Origin: Paenibacillus sp. KS-LC4
GTDB taxonomy: Bacteria; Bacillota; Bacilli; Paenibacillales; Paenibacillaceae
Length of the DNA: 64,000 nucleotides
Direction: 5' to 3'
Assembly: GCF_036894955.1 (NCBI RefSeq)
Contig: NZ_CP145905.1
Location: 5,913,001-5,977,000, forward strand
Under the pieces are notes generated by a model, which saw only the letters and a list, made by a program, of their open reading frames with translations, searched no databases and was not told the origin of the DNA. The translations under genes were made by a program, and so were the position numbers. The number at the start of each line of letters is the position of its first letter. Position 1 is the stretch's first letter. Of the stretch, positions 42,710 through 52,466 are shown in pieces.

Positions 42710-43225
42710 TTATGGTTGGACAGGGTAAAGACCTCTCGTACAAATAATATAGGTCAAGGCCATGAAGGGCATCATATTGTTGTGGCTTTGGTTGCCGCCT
42801 GCTGAGGATAAGGCGTTTGTACTCATTGCGACATTAGGTGCTTGTCCTTCTGAATATTGCTTGCTTGTGCTCGCCGCCCAAAAGTGATTTGCAGGCGATG
42901 TCTCTTCACCCGCGGACTGCTGCGCTTGTGCAATATGGGTATGAGCAGGCAGCTGCGCCTCTGTCAGTTGTACGGTTTCCTGACCGCGATTAGCACCCAA
43001 ACTAAAAGTGCTTCCCTCTGCACTCTTGCCCATATGAATGGGAACCCTCCCCCGGAAATCAGGGAGAGCAAACGTCGTTCTCCCGTCCCCTCCGTAGACT
43101 GACCCGATTAAACTGTATAGGGCTTCATTTTCCGAAATCTGGAGTATCTTCCCATTGCACAGCTCCCAGTCCATTGGCGCAAACGTACCGACAAACAGCC
43201 TGATTTCACCCAAATATGGATCCAT
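42710..43225 (-). CDS. Tail-collar domain protein (MdpB-like), first of three
   Basis: A 171-residue paralogue with LGEIRLFVGTFAPMDWELCNG, TTFALPDFRGRVPIHMG, AQLPAHTHIAQAQ and SHNNMMPFMALTYIICTRG. AGGAGGAG precedes the ATG. It lies 50 bases after the giant surface protein gene and 23 bases before the next paralogue, so all four are probably one transcript. Confidence 0.87.
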   Translation of the reverse strand: MDPYLGEIRLFVGTFAPMDWELCNGKILQISENEALYSLIGSVYGGDGRTTFALPDFRGRVPIHMGKSAEGSTFSLGANRGQETVQLTEAQLPAHTHIAQAQQSAGEETSPANHFWAASTSKQYSEGQAPNVAMSTNALSSAGGNQSHNNMMPFMALTYIICTRGLYPVQP

Positions 43226-43275
43226 TCTAATCTCCTCCTCGAATTGTTTCGTTGCTCGCCGGACAGCTAAGCAAC

Positions 43276-46200
43276 CTAACCGTTGATCAAATCCGCCTTC
43301 AGCAGCAGTCTGCGAATAAGAGCAGCAGCCTCTGCTCGGGTAATGTCATCCTGTGGATGCAGTTGCCCGGAGCTGCCCGTCACAATTTGCTGTTCAACCG
43401 CAGCAGCCATGGCGTCTTTCGCCCAACTGCTGATTTCATTCTGGTCCGTGAATGCGGACAGCTTATCCAACGAGCTCGAAGCGCTCAGCTTCGTGTAAGC
43501 GATAGCTCTTGCAATCATTGCAATGGCTTCCTCACGGGTAATTGTCTTCAAGGCGCCGAATGTTCCGTCAGCATACCCGGTAATAAGACCATAAGCCGCA
43601 GCTGTTTCCGCATAACCGGCATACCAGCTTCCAGCCTGTACATCTGAAAACTTGCTTTGCCCCTGTCCTGTCGCTGGACGCAAGCCTAAACCGCGCACCA
43701 TAATGGCCGCAAACTCAGCGCGAGTAATCGAAGCATCCGGGGAGAAGGCCGTCTCGCTTGTCCCTTGTACAACCATACGGGAAGCAAGGTCATTCACCTC
43801 ATCGCGGCTCCAATGCTGCGCCAAATCCTGCATCTCCCGTGGATGCCAAATGACAGAATAGGTGCTGTTGGTCAAGCTGTTAATCACTGCATAGTACTTT
43901 CCGTTCATCATCGTAATATTGGTAGGCACATGATAGAGCTGTCCATCAGTATGCAGCACGACCCCTGTCGTAATACGATTCGCGTTGGCGTCCTCCGGCA
44001 TTGGAATCATCATTTGCACATAACCGTTGAACGTAGAGACATTCGTCTGCTTCCCGCCGTATGAAGCTGTAATATGGAATTCCAGCGGCGATGCTGCAAT
44101 TTCCATACCTTGGCTGGATGCCGCAGCGTTTACTTTATCGGACTCCGTTTTTGCCGATTTTGCTATCGTAATACTGAAAATAATATCCTTTAAGCTGCTT
44201 TTCGCCCCTAGCTCCGTGGCAATCGCATCAACAGGGATAAGCGATGCCGGGAATACATAGCTGGCCGAAGCCGTTTGAATTTCAAGTGTCGCCGTTTTAT
44301 CCGTCATCACCTTGAGCAATTGACCATTCAGCAAGCTGTTCACGCTATCTGTCGCTTCTGTATACGGAATCGTTACTTCACGGTTGGATTCGGACTCCAG
44401 CTTTCGAATGATTTTGTCATTGTCGAGCGTTACTGTCGCATAGCGTAGTTGATTGTTGGTGGACGTCTGCACCGTCGCCGTCTGCTCCTGCTTCACTCCG
44501 TCTACGTATACCGAAATCCCACTCTCCGCTGCACCTGTCCCCGTCTGGACGGTAGTGCCTGTAGAAGGTGATGAGCCACCTGAGCTCTGCTGCGCGCGGG
44601 TCACCTTTATCAAATAAGTGCGGCTCGGTTTGGAAATGTCAGCCGCTGCAACCGTGACCGATATTTCATTCAGCCCAACGTTTAGTTGTACAGCAACCGG
44701 GCTGTCTGCCGCTTCGCCGTTTATCGTGACCGTTGCGAGCGGATCAAAGGCTTCAGCTGTAATCGTCGATGCCTCAACTGAGTAAGCTACACTTTGCTCG
44801 TAGCTCAGCGTATTCTTGCTGAAAGCAGGCGACAAGCTTCCTGTGCTGGTCGAAAGCGCCCCTAATTCGCTAATCCCATAAGGTGTAATATTTACAGTAA
44901 TAACGGCCGGATCGGAATCCTCCTGCCCATCCGAGGCTACATAGGTAAAGCTGTCTGCCCCTAGCTGACCTGGACTTGGCACGTATACAAACTCATCGCC
45001 GTTAATAATCGTTACACTGGAGGACTTCGTACCAGTTGTGAGTATACGGAAGGTCATTGCATCTCCGTCCACGTCAGTGGCTTGCAGCTTCTTAGTCAAG
45101 GATGTAAGACTTTCTACATCGTAGCTCGCATTCTCCGCTACCGGCCGGTCATTCACTGGCGCAACCGTCACTTGGACCGTAATCGGATCGGATTCATCCA
45201 CCCCGTCAAACGCTTTTATGGTGAAGCTATCACCCCCATTAAAATCTGGATTCGGCGTGTAGGTCAGCTGATTCCCGTTAGCAATAACCGCTTGGCCGTG
45301 TTCTGCCTGAGCGTCGATCAGAAAGGTCAGCGTATCCAGATCCTCATCCGTACCCAACAGCGTCAAGCTCAATACATCATCCTCAGCAATTTGCTGTGGA
45401 GCAATTGCCGATGCCACTGGCTTGCTGTTCCCTACAGTCACTGTAAAGCTGGATGTGCCTTCCGCCAGACTGCTATCCAGTACATGGATTGTAATGGTAG
45501 CCGAGCCTTGCATTCCTTGAGCAGGCTCCACTGTAACCGTACGCTGTTTGCCGGTGCCCGCTAGTGTAATTCCACTGAGCGGAACAAGAGCGGTATTGCT
45601 CGATTCGGCCGTTACTGCAAAATCGCTAGGCTCTGCATCAGGATCAGTAATCGTAAAGCTTAGAGCGGCAGTTGCTGTATTTTTGCCTATGCTTTGATTG
45701 GAAATCGTACTCACCGTCGGGGTATCATTCACCGACGTCACAATCAGGGAGGTCTGGCTGTCTACTACTGGTGCAGCTATCCCGTCATCTACCGTCACCG
45801 TTAAAACAACGGTCTCCGTCGTTCCCGGAGCGACCCGGTTCGCCTCTGGCGCAAATACCAATTGGCGAATGGCTGTTGTCAGATCATCAGCCGTTCCGCT
45901 CGCCTCATATTGGCTGCCCACCAGACTGAAGCCGGATGCTTGAAGAGACGCATCTGTAAATTCGCCTTTTGCCGCAGTATCGAGTGAAATGCTGACCGTC
46001 AGCGTCTGACCAGGGTCCGCATCCTCGATGGATACACCAGTAAAGGGCTGCTCCGTCTCCGTATCCAATAGCTCAAATGGAGTGGCGATTATGCCCGTCA
46101 TTAGAGGGGCATCATTTACCGAATGGATGGTGACTGATATCGTGCTGACCACCGTGCCTCCGTTACCGTCGCTCACTTCAACTTTAAATTCATCCTGACC

Positions 46201-48405
46201 ATAATAGTTGGCGTCTGGCGTGTATTCCCACGCTCCGGTCGACGAATCAACCGTCGCCGTTCCATGGGCACCCTGCTGCGACACCGAATACGTCAACGTG
46301 TCGCCATCCACATCGTTTGCCAACACTTGCCCAGTAACTGCTGTGTCCTCATCAGTCGTTACGGAATCATCCGCAGCTGTTGGCGGATCATTCACCGGCG
46401 TCACCGTTACAGTAATGGTACTTGTCGCCGTACCTCCATTGCCGTCGCTAATCTGAATCTTGAAGACGTCCTGGCCGTTATAATCTGCATTCGGGGCATA
46501 TTCCCATTCACCGGTCGCCGAATCGACCGTGGCCGTTCCATGAGCACCCTGCTGCGACACCGAATACGTCAACGTGTCGCCATCCGCATCTGTCGCCGTT
46601 ACCTGACCTGTCGTACTTGTATCCTCGTCAGTCGTGGCCGTATCATCCGATGTTGTCGGAGCTGCATTGACGTTCACAATCGTTACGCTTATTGTGCTCG
46701 TTGCTGTACCTCCGTTGCCGTCGCTAACCTCGATCTTGAAGACATCCTGGCCGTGGTAATTAGCGTTCGGAGCATATTCCCATGCCCCGGTCGAAGAATT
46801 GACCGTTGCCGTTCCATGGGCGGCCTGCTGCGACACCGAATACGTCAGCGTATCCCCTTCCACATCCGTTGCCGTTACCTGACCCGTCGTATTCTCATCT
46901 TTATTCGTTGTCGCGGTATCGTCGCTCGTAACAGGAGGATCATTCACCGGCGTCACCGTTACGGTAATGGTGCTCGTCGCCGTACCTCCATTTCCGTCGC
47001 TCACCTGAATCTTGAATACGTCCTGTCCGTAATAATCCGCATTCGGAGCATATTCCCACTCACCAGTCGCCGAATCGACCGTTGCCGTTCCGTTCGCCGC
47101 CTGCTGCGACACCGTATATGTCAACGTGTCGCCGTCCGAATCTGTTGCCGTTACCTGACCTGTCGTACTTGTATCCTCGTCAGTCGTTGCCGTATCATCC
47201 GACGTTGTCGGTGCCGCATTTACGTTCACAATCGTTACACTTATTGTACTCGTTGCTGTGCCTCCGTTGCCGTCGCTAACCTCGATCTTGAAGACATCCT
47301 GGCCGTGGTAATTAGTATTCGGAGCATATTCCCACGCCCCGGTCGAAGAATTGACCGTTGCCGTTCCATGGACGGCCTGCTGCGACACCGAATACGTCAA
47401 CGTATCCCCTTCCACATCCGTTGCCGTCACTTGACCTGTCGCATTCTCATTTTTATTCGTTGTCGCCGTGTCGTTGCTCGTAACAGGTGGATCATTCACC
47501 GGGTTGACGGTAATCGTGACCGTGCTGGTCGCAGTCCCCCCCTTGCCATCGCTAACCAAAACCTTGAATACATCTTGGCCATGATAGTTCGCGTTCGGAG
47601 CATACTCCCATGCCCCGGTCGCCGCATTGACCGTTGCCGTTCCGTGCGCGGCCTGCTGCGACACCGAATACGTCAGCGTATCGCCATCGTTGTCGGCGCC
47701 AACAATGCTGCCAGTGACGAATTCATCCTCATCTACCGATTCCGTGTAGTCTGCTACGGTCGGTGCCTGATTCACAACGGTTTGTTCATATTCAATATAT
47801 GGATCCGCATTAAATCGGAACCTCTCCACATCGGTTCCATTCAAGCTTTCTGTACCTGTCAGAAAGAAGGTAATTGCCCCATTCGAAGCGTTATTAAAAT
47901 AATCTGTGACATCGAAGGAAAGCAGCTGTCCGGCGGCAATTCCACTCGTCACGCTATCTAATAGCTCATACTTGCTTGGCGTATTAAGAACATCACTCAT
48001 GCGAGGCCAGCCTGTATGCGCCATATCCACGCTGGTTGGAAGAGTCGTCGACTTGTAGGCCCATACTTTGGCAATCGGATTTCCTCGGACAGCCACCTCT
48101 TCCGGACCTGCTCCTTCGTTTTGGGCCACCTGAATGCGCAAGTAGACCTTGTAACCGGCAGGAGCGTTCGCCGTTTTGTTAAATCGTACAAAAGCGTGAT
48201 ACTCCGCCGTGCCTCCAGTCTGAAACCCAATGTAATAAGGAGCCCCGACGTATGCCCCGTAACTGAAATCATGCCCCGCTATATTGTTAAGTGTCGGACC
48301 GGGCAAGGTGGCTGCTTGTGCTGTTCCAGCCCCGATAAAGCTTCCGAATATAAAATGAATTGCAATTATGCCCGCTAAAAAGCCTGTTAATCCTTTCCTT
48401 CTCAC
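43276..48405 (-). CDS. Giant cadherin-repeat surface protein with SLH anchor
   Basis: A 1709-residue exported protein. GTG 48405 is chosen because AAAGGAGAGG lies 6 bases before it; an ATG 7 codons further up has a weaker signal. Order (approximate residues): signal peptide 1-31 (GAGTAQA); N-terminal beta-sandwich 40-210 (FVRFNKTANAPAGYKVYLRI, DNRLRE-like); six near-identical 92-residue cadherin/VCBS-type repeats 212-763 (each with DGDTLTYSVSQQ, YAPNANYHGQDVFK, VSDGNGGTATS); further divergent cadherin-like domains to about 1150; a cadherin-like beta-sandwich about 1160-1250 (LSPAFSKNTLSYEQSV); a 250-residue unassigned domain; and three S-layer homology motifs at the C-terminus (ITRAEFAAIMVRGLGL, YADGTFGALKTITREEAIAMIARA, ITRAEAAALIRR). 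SLH motifs bind pyruvylated wall polymer. Probably an adhesin. Confidence 0.92.
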   Translation of the reverse strand: MRRKGLTGFLAGIIAIHFIFGSFIGAGTAQAATLPGPTLNNIAGHDFSYGAYVGAPYYIGFQTGGTAEYHAFVRFNKTANAPAGYKVYLRIQVAQNEGAGPEEVAVRGNPIAKVWAYKSTTLPTSVDMAHTGWPRMSDVLNTPSKYELLDSVTSGIAAGQLLSFDVTDYFNNASNGAITFFLTGTESLNGTDVERFRFNADPYIEYEQTVVNQAPTVADYTESVDEDEFVTGSIVGADNDGDTLTYSVSQQAAHGTATVNAATGAWEYAPNANYHGQDVFKVLVSDGKGGTATSTVTITVNPVNDPPVTSNDTATTNKNENATGQVTATDVEGDTLTYSVSQQAVHGTATVNSSTGAWEYAPNTNYHGQDVFKIEVSDGNGGTATSTISVTIVNVNAAPTTSDDTATTDEDTSTTGQVTATDSDGDTLTYTVSQQAANGTATVDSATGEWEYAPNADYYGQDVFKIQVSDGNGGTATSTITVTVTPVNDPPVTSDDTATTNKDENTTGQVTATDVEGDTLTYSVSQQAAHGTATVNSSTGAWEYAPNANYHGQDVFKIEVSDGNGGTATSTISVTIVNVNAAPTTSDDTATTDEDTSTTGQVTATDADGDTLTYSVSQQGAHGTATVDSATGEWEYAPNADYNGQDVFKIQISDGNGGTATSTITVTVTPVNDPPTAADDSVTTDEDTAVTGQVLANDVDGDTLTYSVSQQGAHGTATVDSSTGAWEYTPDANYYGQDEFKVEVSDGNGGTVVSTISVTIHSVNDAPLMTGIIATPFELLDTETEQPFTGVSIEDADPGQTLTVSISLDTAAKGEFTDASLQASGFSLVGSQYEASGTADDLTTAIRQLVFAPEANRVAPGTTETVVLTVTVDDGIAAPVVDSQTSLIVTSVNDTPTVSTISNQSIGKNTATAALSFTITDPDAEPSDFAVTAESSNTALVPLSGITLAGTGKQRTVTVEPAQGMQGSATITIHVLDSSLAEGTSSFTVTVGNSKPVASAIAPQQIAEDDVLSLTLLGTDEDLDTLTFLIDAQAEHGQAVIANGNQLTYTPNPDFNGGDSFTIKAFDGVDESDPITVQVTVAPVNDRPVAENASYDVESLTSLTKKLQATDVDGDAMTFRILTTGTKSSSVTIINGDEFVYVPSPGQLGADSFTYVASDGQEDSDPAVITVNITPYGISELGALSTSTGSLSPAFSKNTLSYEQSVAYSVEASTITAEAFDPLATVTINGEAADSPVAVQLNVGLNEISVTVAAADISKPSRTYLIKVTRAQQSSGGSSPSTGTTVQTGTGAAESGISVYVDGVKQEQTATVQTSTNNQLRYATVTLDNDKIIRKLESESNREVTIPYTEATDSVNSLLNGQLLKVMTDKTATLEIQTASASYVFPASLIPVDAIATELGAKSSLKDIIFSITIAKSAKTESDKVNAAASSQGMEIAASPLEFHITASYGGKQTNVSTFNGYVQMMIPMPEDANANRITTGVVLHTDGQLYHVPTNITMMNGKYYAVINSLTNSTYSVIWHPREMQDLAQHWSRDEVNDLASRMVVQGTSETAFSPDASITRAEFAAIMVRGLGLRPATGQGQSKFSDVQAGSWYAGYAETAAAYGLITGYADGTFGALKTITREEAIAMIARAIAYTKLSASSSLDKLSAFTDQNEISSWAKDAMAAAVEQQIVTGSSGQLHPQDDITRAEAAALIRRLLLKADLING
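46117..47772. repeat. Tandem coding repeats, six units of 276 bp
   Basis: Six consecutive 92-codon units lie inside the surface protein gene. Units 2+3 (about 46948-47499) and units 4+5 (about 46396-46947) are nearly identical as pairs (unit types TATTNK and TATTDED alternate), so a 552-bp two-unit block was duplicated recently. DNA identity between copies is visibly very high, for example around 46680-46830 and 47232-47380. Confidence 0.9.
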
Positions 48406-48521
48406 GTGTTCCTCTCCTTTGCTCATCCATCTATAATTCTATTCACCCTGATTATACCAATTTTCTCTGAACGCATTCTGAACCTTGGCGCGCTCCGCCA
48501 CATCCGCACAATCGCAAAAAG

Positions 48522-48546
48522 CCCTCTTATCGAATGGATAAGAGGG
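48522..48546 (-). terminator. Terminator of the MarR-MMPL operon
   Basis: CCCTCTTATC (48522-48531) pairs with GATAAGAGGG (48537-48546); on the minus strand CTTTTTGCG follows. It lies 65 bases past the MMPL stop. Confidence 0.85.
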
Positions 48547-48610
48547 TTTCTTCACAGCCATTTTATTTTTACACAAATCGCTTTACAGTTGCTTTAATGA
48601 TAGCTTCCTA

Positions 48611-51600
48611 TTAGGAATGATGAGAAATATCCTTGGATGCAGCGTAGCGAACCTCGTGCTCGCTCTCATTCATAAACGGCCAATAGTTTGCTTTCCCGAA
48701 CATGCGCACCATGACTGGAATGAACAGCGGCAGCATAATGAGCGCGTACATGAACAATCCGCACAATACGAGTGTCGCGATTTGCAGCAGGGACATAACC
48801 CCAGAAGGCAGCATCGCTGCAAAAGTACCGCCAAGAATAATGGCAGCCGACATAATGACGCCGCCCATGCTCTTCATCGCTTTCAAAATCGCCTGTGTTG
48901 GCGATAGATCGCGATATTCCCGGAACCGATCCATGAGGAAAATACTGTAGTCGATGCCCAGCGCGACCAGCATAACGAATCCGAAGAACGGAACCGCCCA
49001 GCTAATGCCCGAGTTGCCAAGCAAGCGAACGAAAATAACTTCTGTTATCGCCATAGAGGTATAGAAGGTCAACAAAAGCGATGCCATCAAATAAAGCGGC
49101 ATAACAATGGAGCGGAACAGGATGATTAGAATAATCGTAATGCCAATCAGCATCAGCATCATCGTACGAGAGTAGTCCTCGTTCGAAATATTATTCAAAT
49201 CATGGTTGGAGCTAGTCACTCCGCCCACTGCATAATCAGCCTGCGCATAGGCTGTACCTTGAAGAGCACGGCCAACCGCGGCATTTAAATCGTCGATTTT
49301 CGCCATAGTCGCCATATCATACGGGTTGCCGCTGAAAATGACATCGAATTTCGCGCTCATCCGATCCTCGGACATATACACATCAAGAGCCTGCTGAAAT
49401 TCGGGCTTCACAATCGCTTCCTCTGGAATAAACCAGCCTGTCATTTGTTTGTTCGACGAGGAGCCAAGCTCGCTCAAATAGCTTTTCGCTGACCCAAGCC
49501 CGTCGCTAACCTGCGTAATGCCATCCACGCTTTGATCAAGTCCATCCGTCAGCTCACTGAGCTGACCGTTCAAATCGGCAAAGCCAGCTTGTAACTCAGA
49601 TTGACCGCTTGCCAGTTGATCAGCCCCCTTCGCTATGTCAGGAACCTTCGTTACAATTTGGCCTTGGCCAGCCGCAGCCTGCGCGATGCCCTGCTGAAGC
49701 TGGGAAATGCCCTGTGCCAGCTTCTCCAAACCTTTCGCAAGCTCGCCTTGGCCAGCCGATGCTTGCGAAAGTCCCGCATTCGCCTGCTTCAGCCCTTCAT
49801 TAATACCGCCTAGCTGTCCATTGATTTGCGTCAGCTGCTCGCTGAGCATAGTCGCTGTCTGCTCCATTTGGGATGCAGCGCCCAATACCTGCGCATAATC
49901 GGCATCGCCTGCCAGCTCAGGGTACTTCTCGCCTAAGCCGCTGATGCCTTTGTGAAGATTCGCAAGTCCGCCTGCCAATTGCTGCTGTCCAGCGGCGATT
50001 CCACCGTAGGCTTGCGATAATTGCCCCACTCCTGCTTCCATCTTCTCATAATTCGTCAATAGCTCTTTGCTGGCCGCTGCCAATTGATCGGCGCTTGTTT
50101 TCGCTTGCTTCAATCCTTCAGCAAGCTCACCCGCTCCAGCGGAGCCATCATTTAGCCCTTGCTGAATGCGTTTCAAGCCATCCCCAAGCTGCACAATGCC
50201 GCTTTTCAAATCCTTCGTTCCCGCAGCGAGCTTACCCGCTCCTTCCACCGCTTCATTAAGCTTTGGTTCATTTTCACTCAGCTTGGTGCTCGCTTCGGCT
50301 AGGCCGCTGCTTATTTTCCCAAGACCTTCCTCACCTTTGTCAAGACCATCCTTCAGCGTTCCCACTTGATCCGATACTAATAAGTCGTCGACCTCATCTC
50401 CTGTTGGGCGGGTCGCACTGCGTACAATCGCTACACCTTCAACCTTCGAAAGCTCACGAGTAATTTGCTCAATGGTCGCCAGTCCATCCGTTGTATCCAT
50501 CGGCACAGCTGTTTTGACTACTACTGTAGACGGCAGCGATTCACCAGGACCGAAGCTTTCCGAAATGATGTTAAAAGCTTTAACCGAATCATATTTATCG
50601 CCAATTTCATCGAGCGAATTAAAGGAAACATTGCCTTTGTACGCCACTAAAAAAGGAACCGTCAGCACCATAACGACAACCAGTGCCCAAAGCGGCTTGC
50701 GCAGCGAGAAGCTTCCAACAGCCCCCCATAGTCCGCTCTCCTTATGCTCAAGCGAGCCCTTCGACGGCCAGAACAGCTTGGCGCCTAACACCGACATGAA
50801 GAATGGCACAATTGTAAACAAGGCAATGAGCAAAATCGCGATGCCGATCGCTACCGCAACCGCCGAGCGATACAGGACGAACGTCGAAAAACCGATAGAT
50901 GCAAATCCAACAAATACGGCGAGACCCGAAAACAAGACCGTCTTGCCCGCTGTTTTGTAGGTTGCCAAAATGGACTCCTGAATATCTCCTCCCCGATGTC
51001 CCAGCTCTTCCTTAAAACGGCTGATCAGCAAAATGCAATAATCCGTACCAATCCCGAATAAAACAGCAACCAGGAAAATTTGCGTAAAGTTCGAGAGTGG
51101 GAAATCAAAATATTCCACAAGAAACGCGACAATGGATTGGGATAGCAAATAAGTAAAGCCCACTGTCAGCAACGGCACAATCGGCGCTACGGCCGAACGG
51201 AACACCAGAAATAATATAATTAAAATAAAGCCCACGGTTATGAACTCTGTCTTCTTTAAGCCCTCTTGTGCGCTTGTCGCAACATCGTCACCGATAATCC
51301 AGCCGCCCGTATAGTAGTGCGCCATTGGAACATCCGAAACGGCGCTGTACAGCCCTTCTCGTATTCCAGACAGATCACCGCTGGAGGTGTCTACCTTCAC
51401 AAGCACAAGCAGCGTCTTGCCATCCTCGGACAGCATTTGCTTTTTAAGCTCTTCCGTATCAAAATGCGTCGTAATCGAGGTAATATGATACTGTTCCTTC
51501 CCTGCCTTCAGCTTCTCCACACCTTGCTTGGCGGCTGCCAAGTCCGCATCGGATAAGCCTTCAGGATTATGGAACACAAGCACGGTGGAAGAGCCATTCC

Positions 51601-51787
51601 CCGCATCCTTGCCGCCAATCTCCTCAATCATTTTCTCGGCAATCGTGGAGGAGTACCCTTGCGGAACAGACACCTGCCCTTTTTCACGAACCAGCCCTTC
51701 CATATTCGGCGCGCTCATCATTAAACCGACTGTAACAAGCAGCCATGCAAGTATAAGTACCCATCTTAGCTTTAATACCGTCTTCAT
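48611..51787 (-). CDS. MMPL-family transporter (YdgH-like)
   Basis: A 1058-residue RND-superfamily transporter with two six-helix blocks. Helix 1 (about 8-26) is followed by an extracellular loop to about 175, then five helices to about 370. A very large extracellular loop (about 390-870) follows, then the second block (about 880-1030). Proton-relay-type segments GIGTDYCILLISRF and ALGIDYSIFLMDRF occur in both halves. The second loop contains some 300 residues of L-x-x-G heptad-like repeats (GTKDLKSGIVQLGDGLKRI type), as in YhgE/Pip proteins. MMPL proteins export lipids or drugs. It overlaps the MarR gene by 4 bases, as in Bacillus ydgG-ydgH. Confidence 0.9.
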   Translation of the reverse strand: MKTVLKLRWVLILAWLLVTVGLMMSAPNMEGLVREKGQVSVPQGYSSTIAEKMIEEIGGKDAGNGSSTVLVFHNPEGLSDADLAAAKQGVEKLKAGKEQYHITSITTHFDTEELKKQMLSEDGKTLLVLVKVDTSSGDLSGIREGLYSAVSDVPMAHYYTGGWIIGDDVATSAQEGLKKTEFITVGFILIILFLVFRSAVAPIVPLLTVGFTYLLSQSIVAFLVEYFDFPLSNFTQIFLVAVLFGIGTDYCILLISRFKEELGHRGGDIQESILATYKTAGKTVLFSGLAVFVGFASIGFSTFVLYRSAVAVAIGIAILLIALFTIVPFFMSVLGAKLFWPSKGSLEHKESGLWGAVGSFSLRKPLWALVVVMVLTVPFLVAYKGNVSFNSLDEIGDKYDSVKAFNIISESFGPGESLPSTVVVKTAVPMDTTDGLATIEQITRELSKVEGVAIVRSATRPTGDEVDDLLVSDQVGTLKDGLDKGEEGLGKISSGLAEASTKLSENEPKLNEAVEGAGKLAAGTKDLKSGIVQLGDGLKRIQQGLNDGSAGAGELAEGLKQAKTSADQLAAASKELLTNYEKMEAGVGQLSQAYGGIAAGQQQLAGGLANLHKGISGLGEKYPELAGDADYAQVLGAASQMEQTATMLSEQLTQINGQLGGINEGLKQANAGLSQASAGQGELAKGLEKLAQGISQLQQGIAQAAAGQGQIVTKVPDIAKGADQLASGQSELQAGFADLNGQLSELTDGLDQSVDGITQVSDGLGSAKSYLSELGSSSNKQMTGWFIPEEAIVKPEFQQALDVYMSEDRMSAKFDVIFSGNPYDMATMAKIDDLNAAVGRALQGTAYAQADYAVGGVTSSNHDLNNISNEDYSRTMMLMLIGITIILIILFRSIVMPLYLMASLLLTFYTSMAITEVIFVRLLGNSGISWAVPFFGFVMLVALGIDYSIFLMDRFREYRDLSPTQAILKAMKSMGGVIMSAAIILGGTFAAMLPSGVMSLLQIATLVLCGLFMYALIMLPLFIPVMVRMFGKANYWPFMNESEHEVRYAASKDISHHS

Positions 51788-52257
51788 TGCTGTATTTCTC
51801 CTCCTTCTATCCCCTGCGTGCCAGACATAACTTTAGCCAGCTTCTCATAGGTAGTTATAAACTGCAGAGCTTCCTGCTCATCAAAATGCTGAATATACAA
51901 TGCCAGCATTTCTTGAATTTTCAATTCAGACTGATCGGTAAGCTGCTCGCCCGCCGGCAAAAGCTTCAAATAAGTAACACGCCTGTCCTTCGGATCCTGC
52001 TCCCGTTCAATGAGCTGTTTATCGAATAAACGTGTCGTTAGTGCCGTAATGGAGCTTCGTCCTACACAAAATGTATCCGCAAGCTCGGAGGAATTTGTCT
52101 TTCCCTGCTTACGCAAATAACGAAGCACCGAATATTGCTCTACCGTAAGCCCATCAGGCATTGATGCTCGGAACAAGCTGCCTATCTGACGATTGATGGC
52201 TAAGTATGTCGTTTCATATCGCGCAATAATTTCCAGCATCAGTTTTTGATCTAACAT
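51784..52257 (-). CDS. MarR-family repressor (YdgG-like)
   Basis: A 157-residue regulator. ATG 52257 has AAGGAG 8 bases upstream, inside a longer open frame. The winged helix-turn-helix is at about residues 35-105 (LTVEQYSVLRYLRKQGKTNSSELADTF as blocks, GRSSITALTTRLFDKQLI, DRRVTYLKL). It heads the MMPL operon, and a palindromic site overlaps the operon promoter -10, so it most likely represses the transporter until an inducer binds. Confidence 0.9.
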   Translation of the reverse strand: MLDQKLMLEIIARYETTYLAINRQIGSLFRASMPDGLTVEQYSVLRYLRKQGKTNSSELADTFCVGRSSITALTTRLFDKQLIEREQDPKDRRVTYLKLLPAGEQLTDQSELKIQEMLALYIQHFDEQEALQFITTYEKLAKVMSGTQGIEGGEIQQ

Positions 52258-52306
52258 CCCGATTTCTCCTTCCATTTATACTCTCTTTAAAAGGTTCCAT
52301 GATGAA

Positions 52307-52352
52307 ATAGTTCACTAGTAGAACTATATCAAACGCCTCCCAAATGTGTCAA
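52307..52352 (-). promoter_or_regulatory. MarR-MMPL operon promoter with operator
   Basis: On the minus strand, TTGACA (52347-52352), 18 bases, and TATAGT (52323-52328). The inverted repeat ATAGTTC-N7-GAACTAT (52307-52327) covers the -10 and the start region, a repressor position suited to the MarR protein. Confidence 0.7.
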
Positions 52353-52390
52353 GGCGTTGATTTTATAAAAAAGTACAACACTAAATCAAA

Positions 52391-52418
52391 TAAGCCCGTG
52401 CGCAATCGCATGGGCTTA
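52391..52418. terminator. Terminator at the end of the bacteriocin operon
   Basis: TAAGCCCGTGCG (52391-52402) pairs with CGCATGGGCTTA (52407-52418), one mismatch, about 50 bases past the last gene of the circular bacteriocin operon. Confidence 0.7.
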
Positions 52419-52466
52419 GAAATTTTTTCAACGTACCGCCTTCGTTATAGATTAAAAAATATTACT

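Noticed and set aside
41641..43225. Prophage remnant suggested by tail-collar proteins
   Set aside because: There are no capsid, portal, terminase, integrase, lysis or other tail genes within reach; composition matches the surroundings and the genes follow a chromosomal surface protein.
46117..47772. Regularly spaced repeats as a possible CRISPR array
   Set aside because: The 276-bp period is a multiple of three and encodes continuous cadherin-type domains; units are not short repeats with unique spacers, and no cas gene is near.
46264..47961. Long open frame of 565 codons on the + strand
   Set aside because: It is antisense to the cadherin repeats of the surface protein. Its Arg/Ile/His-rich product simply repeats with the 276-bp period; no ribosome binding site.
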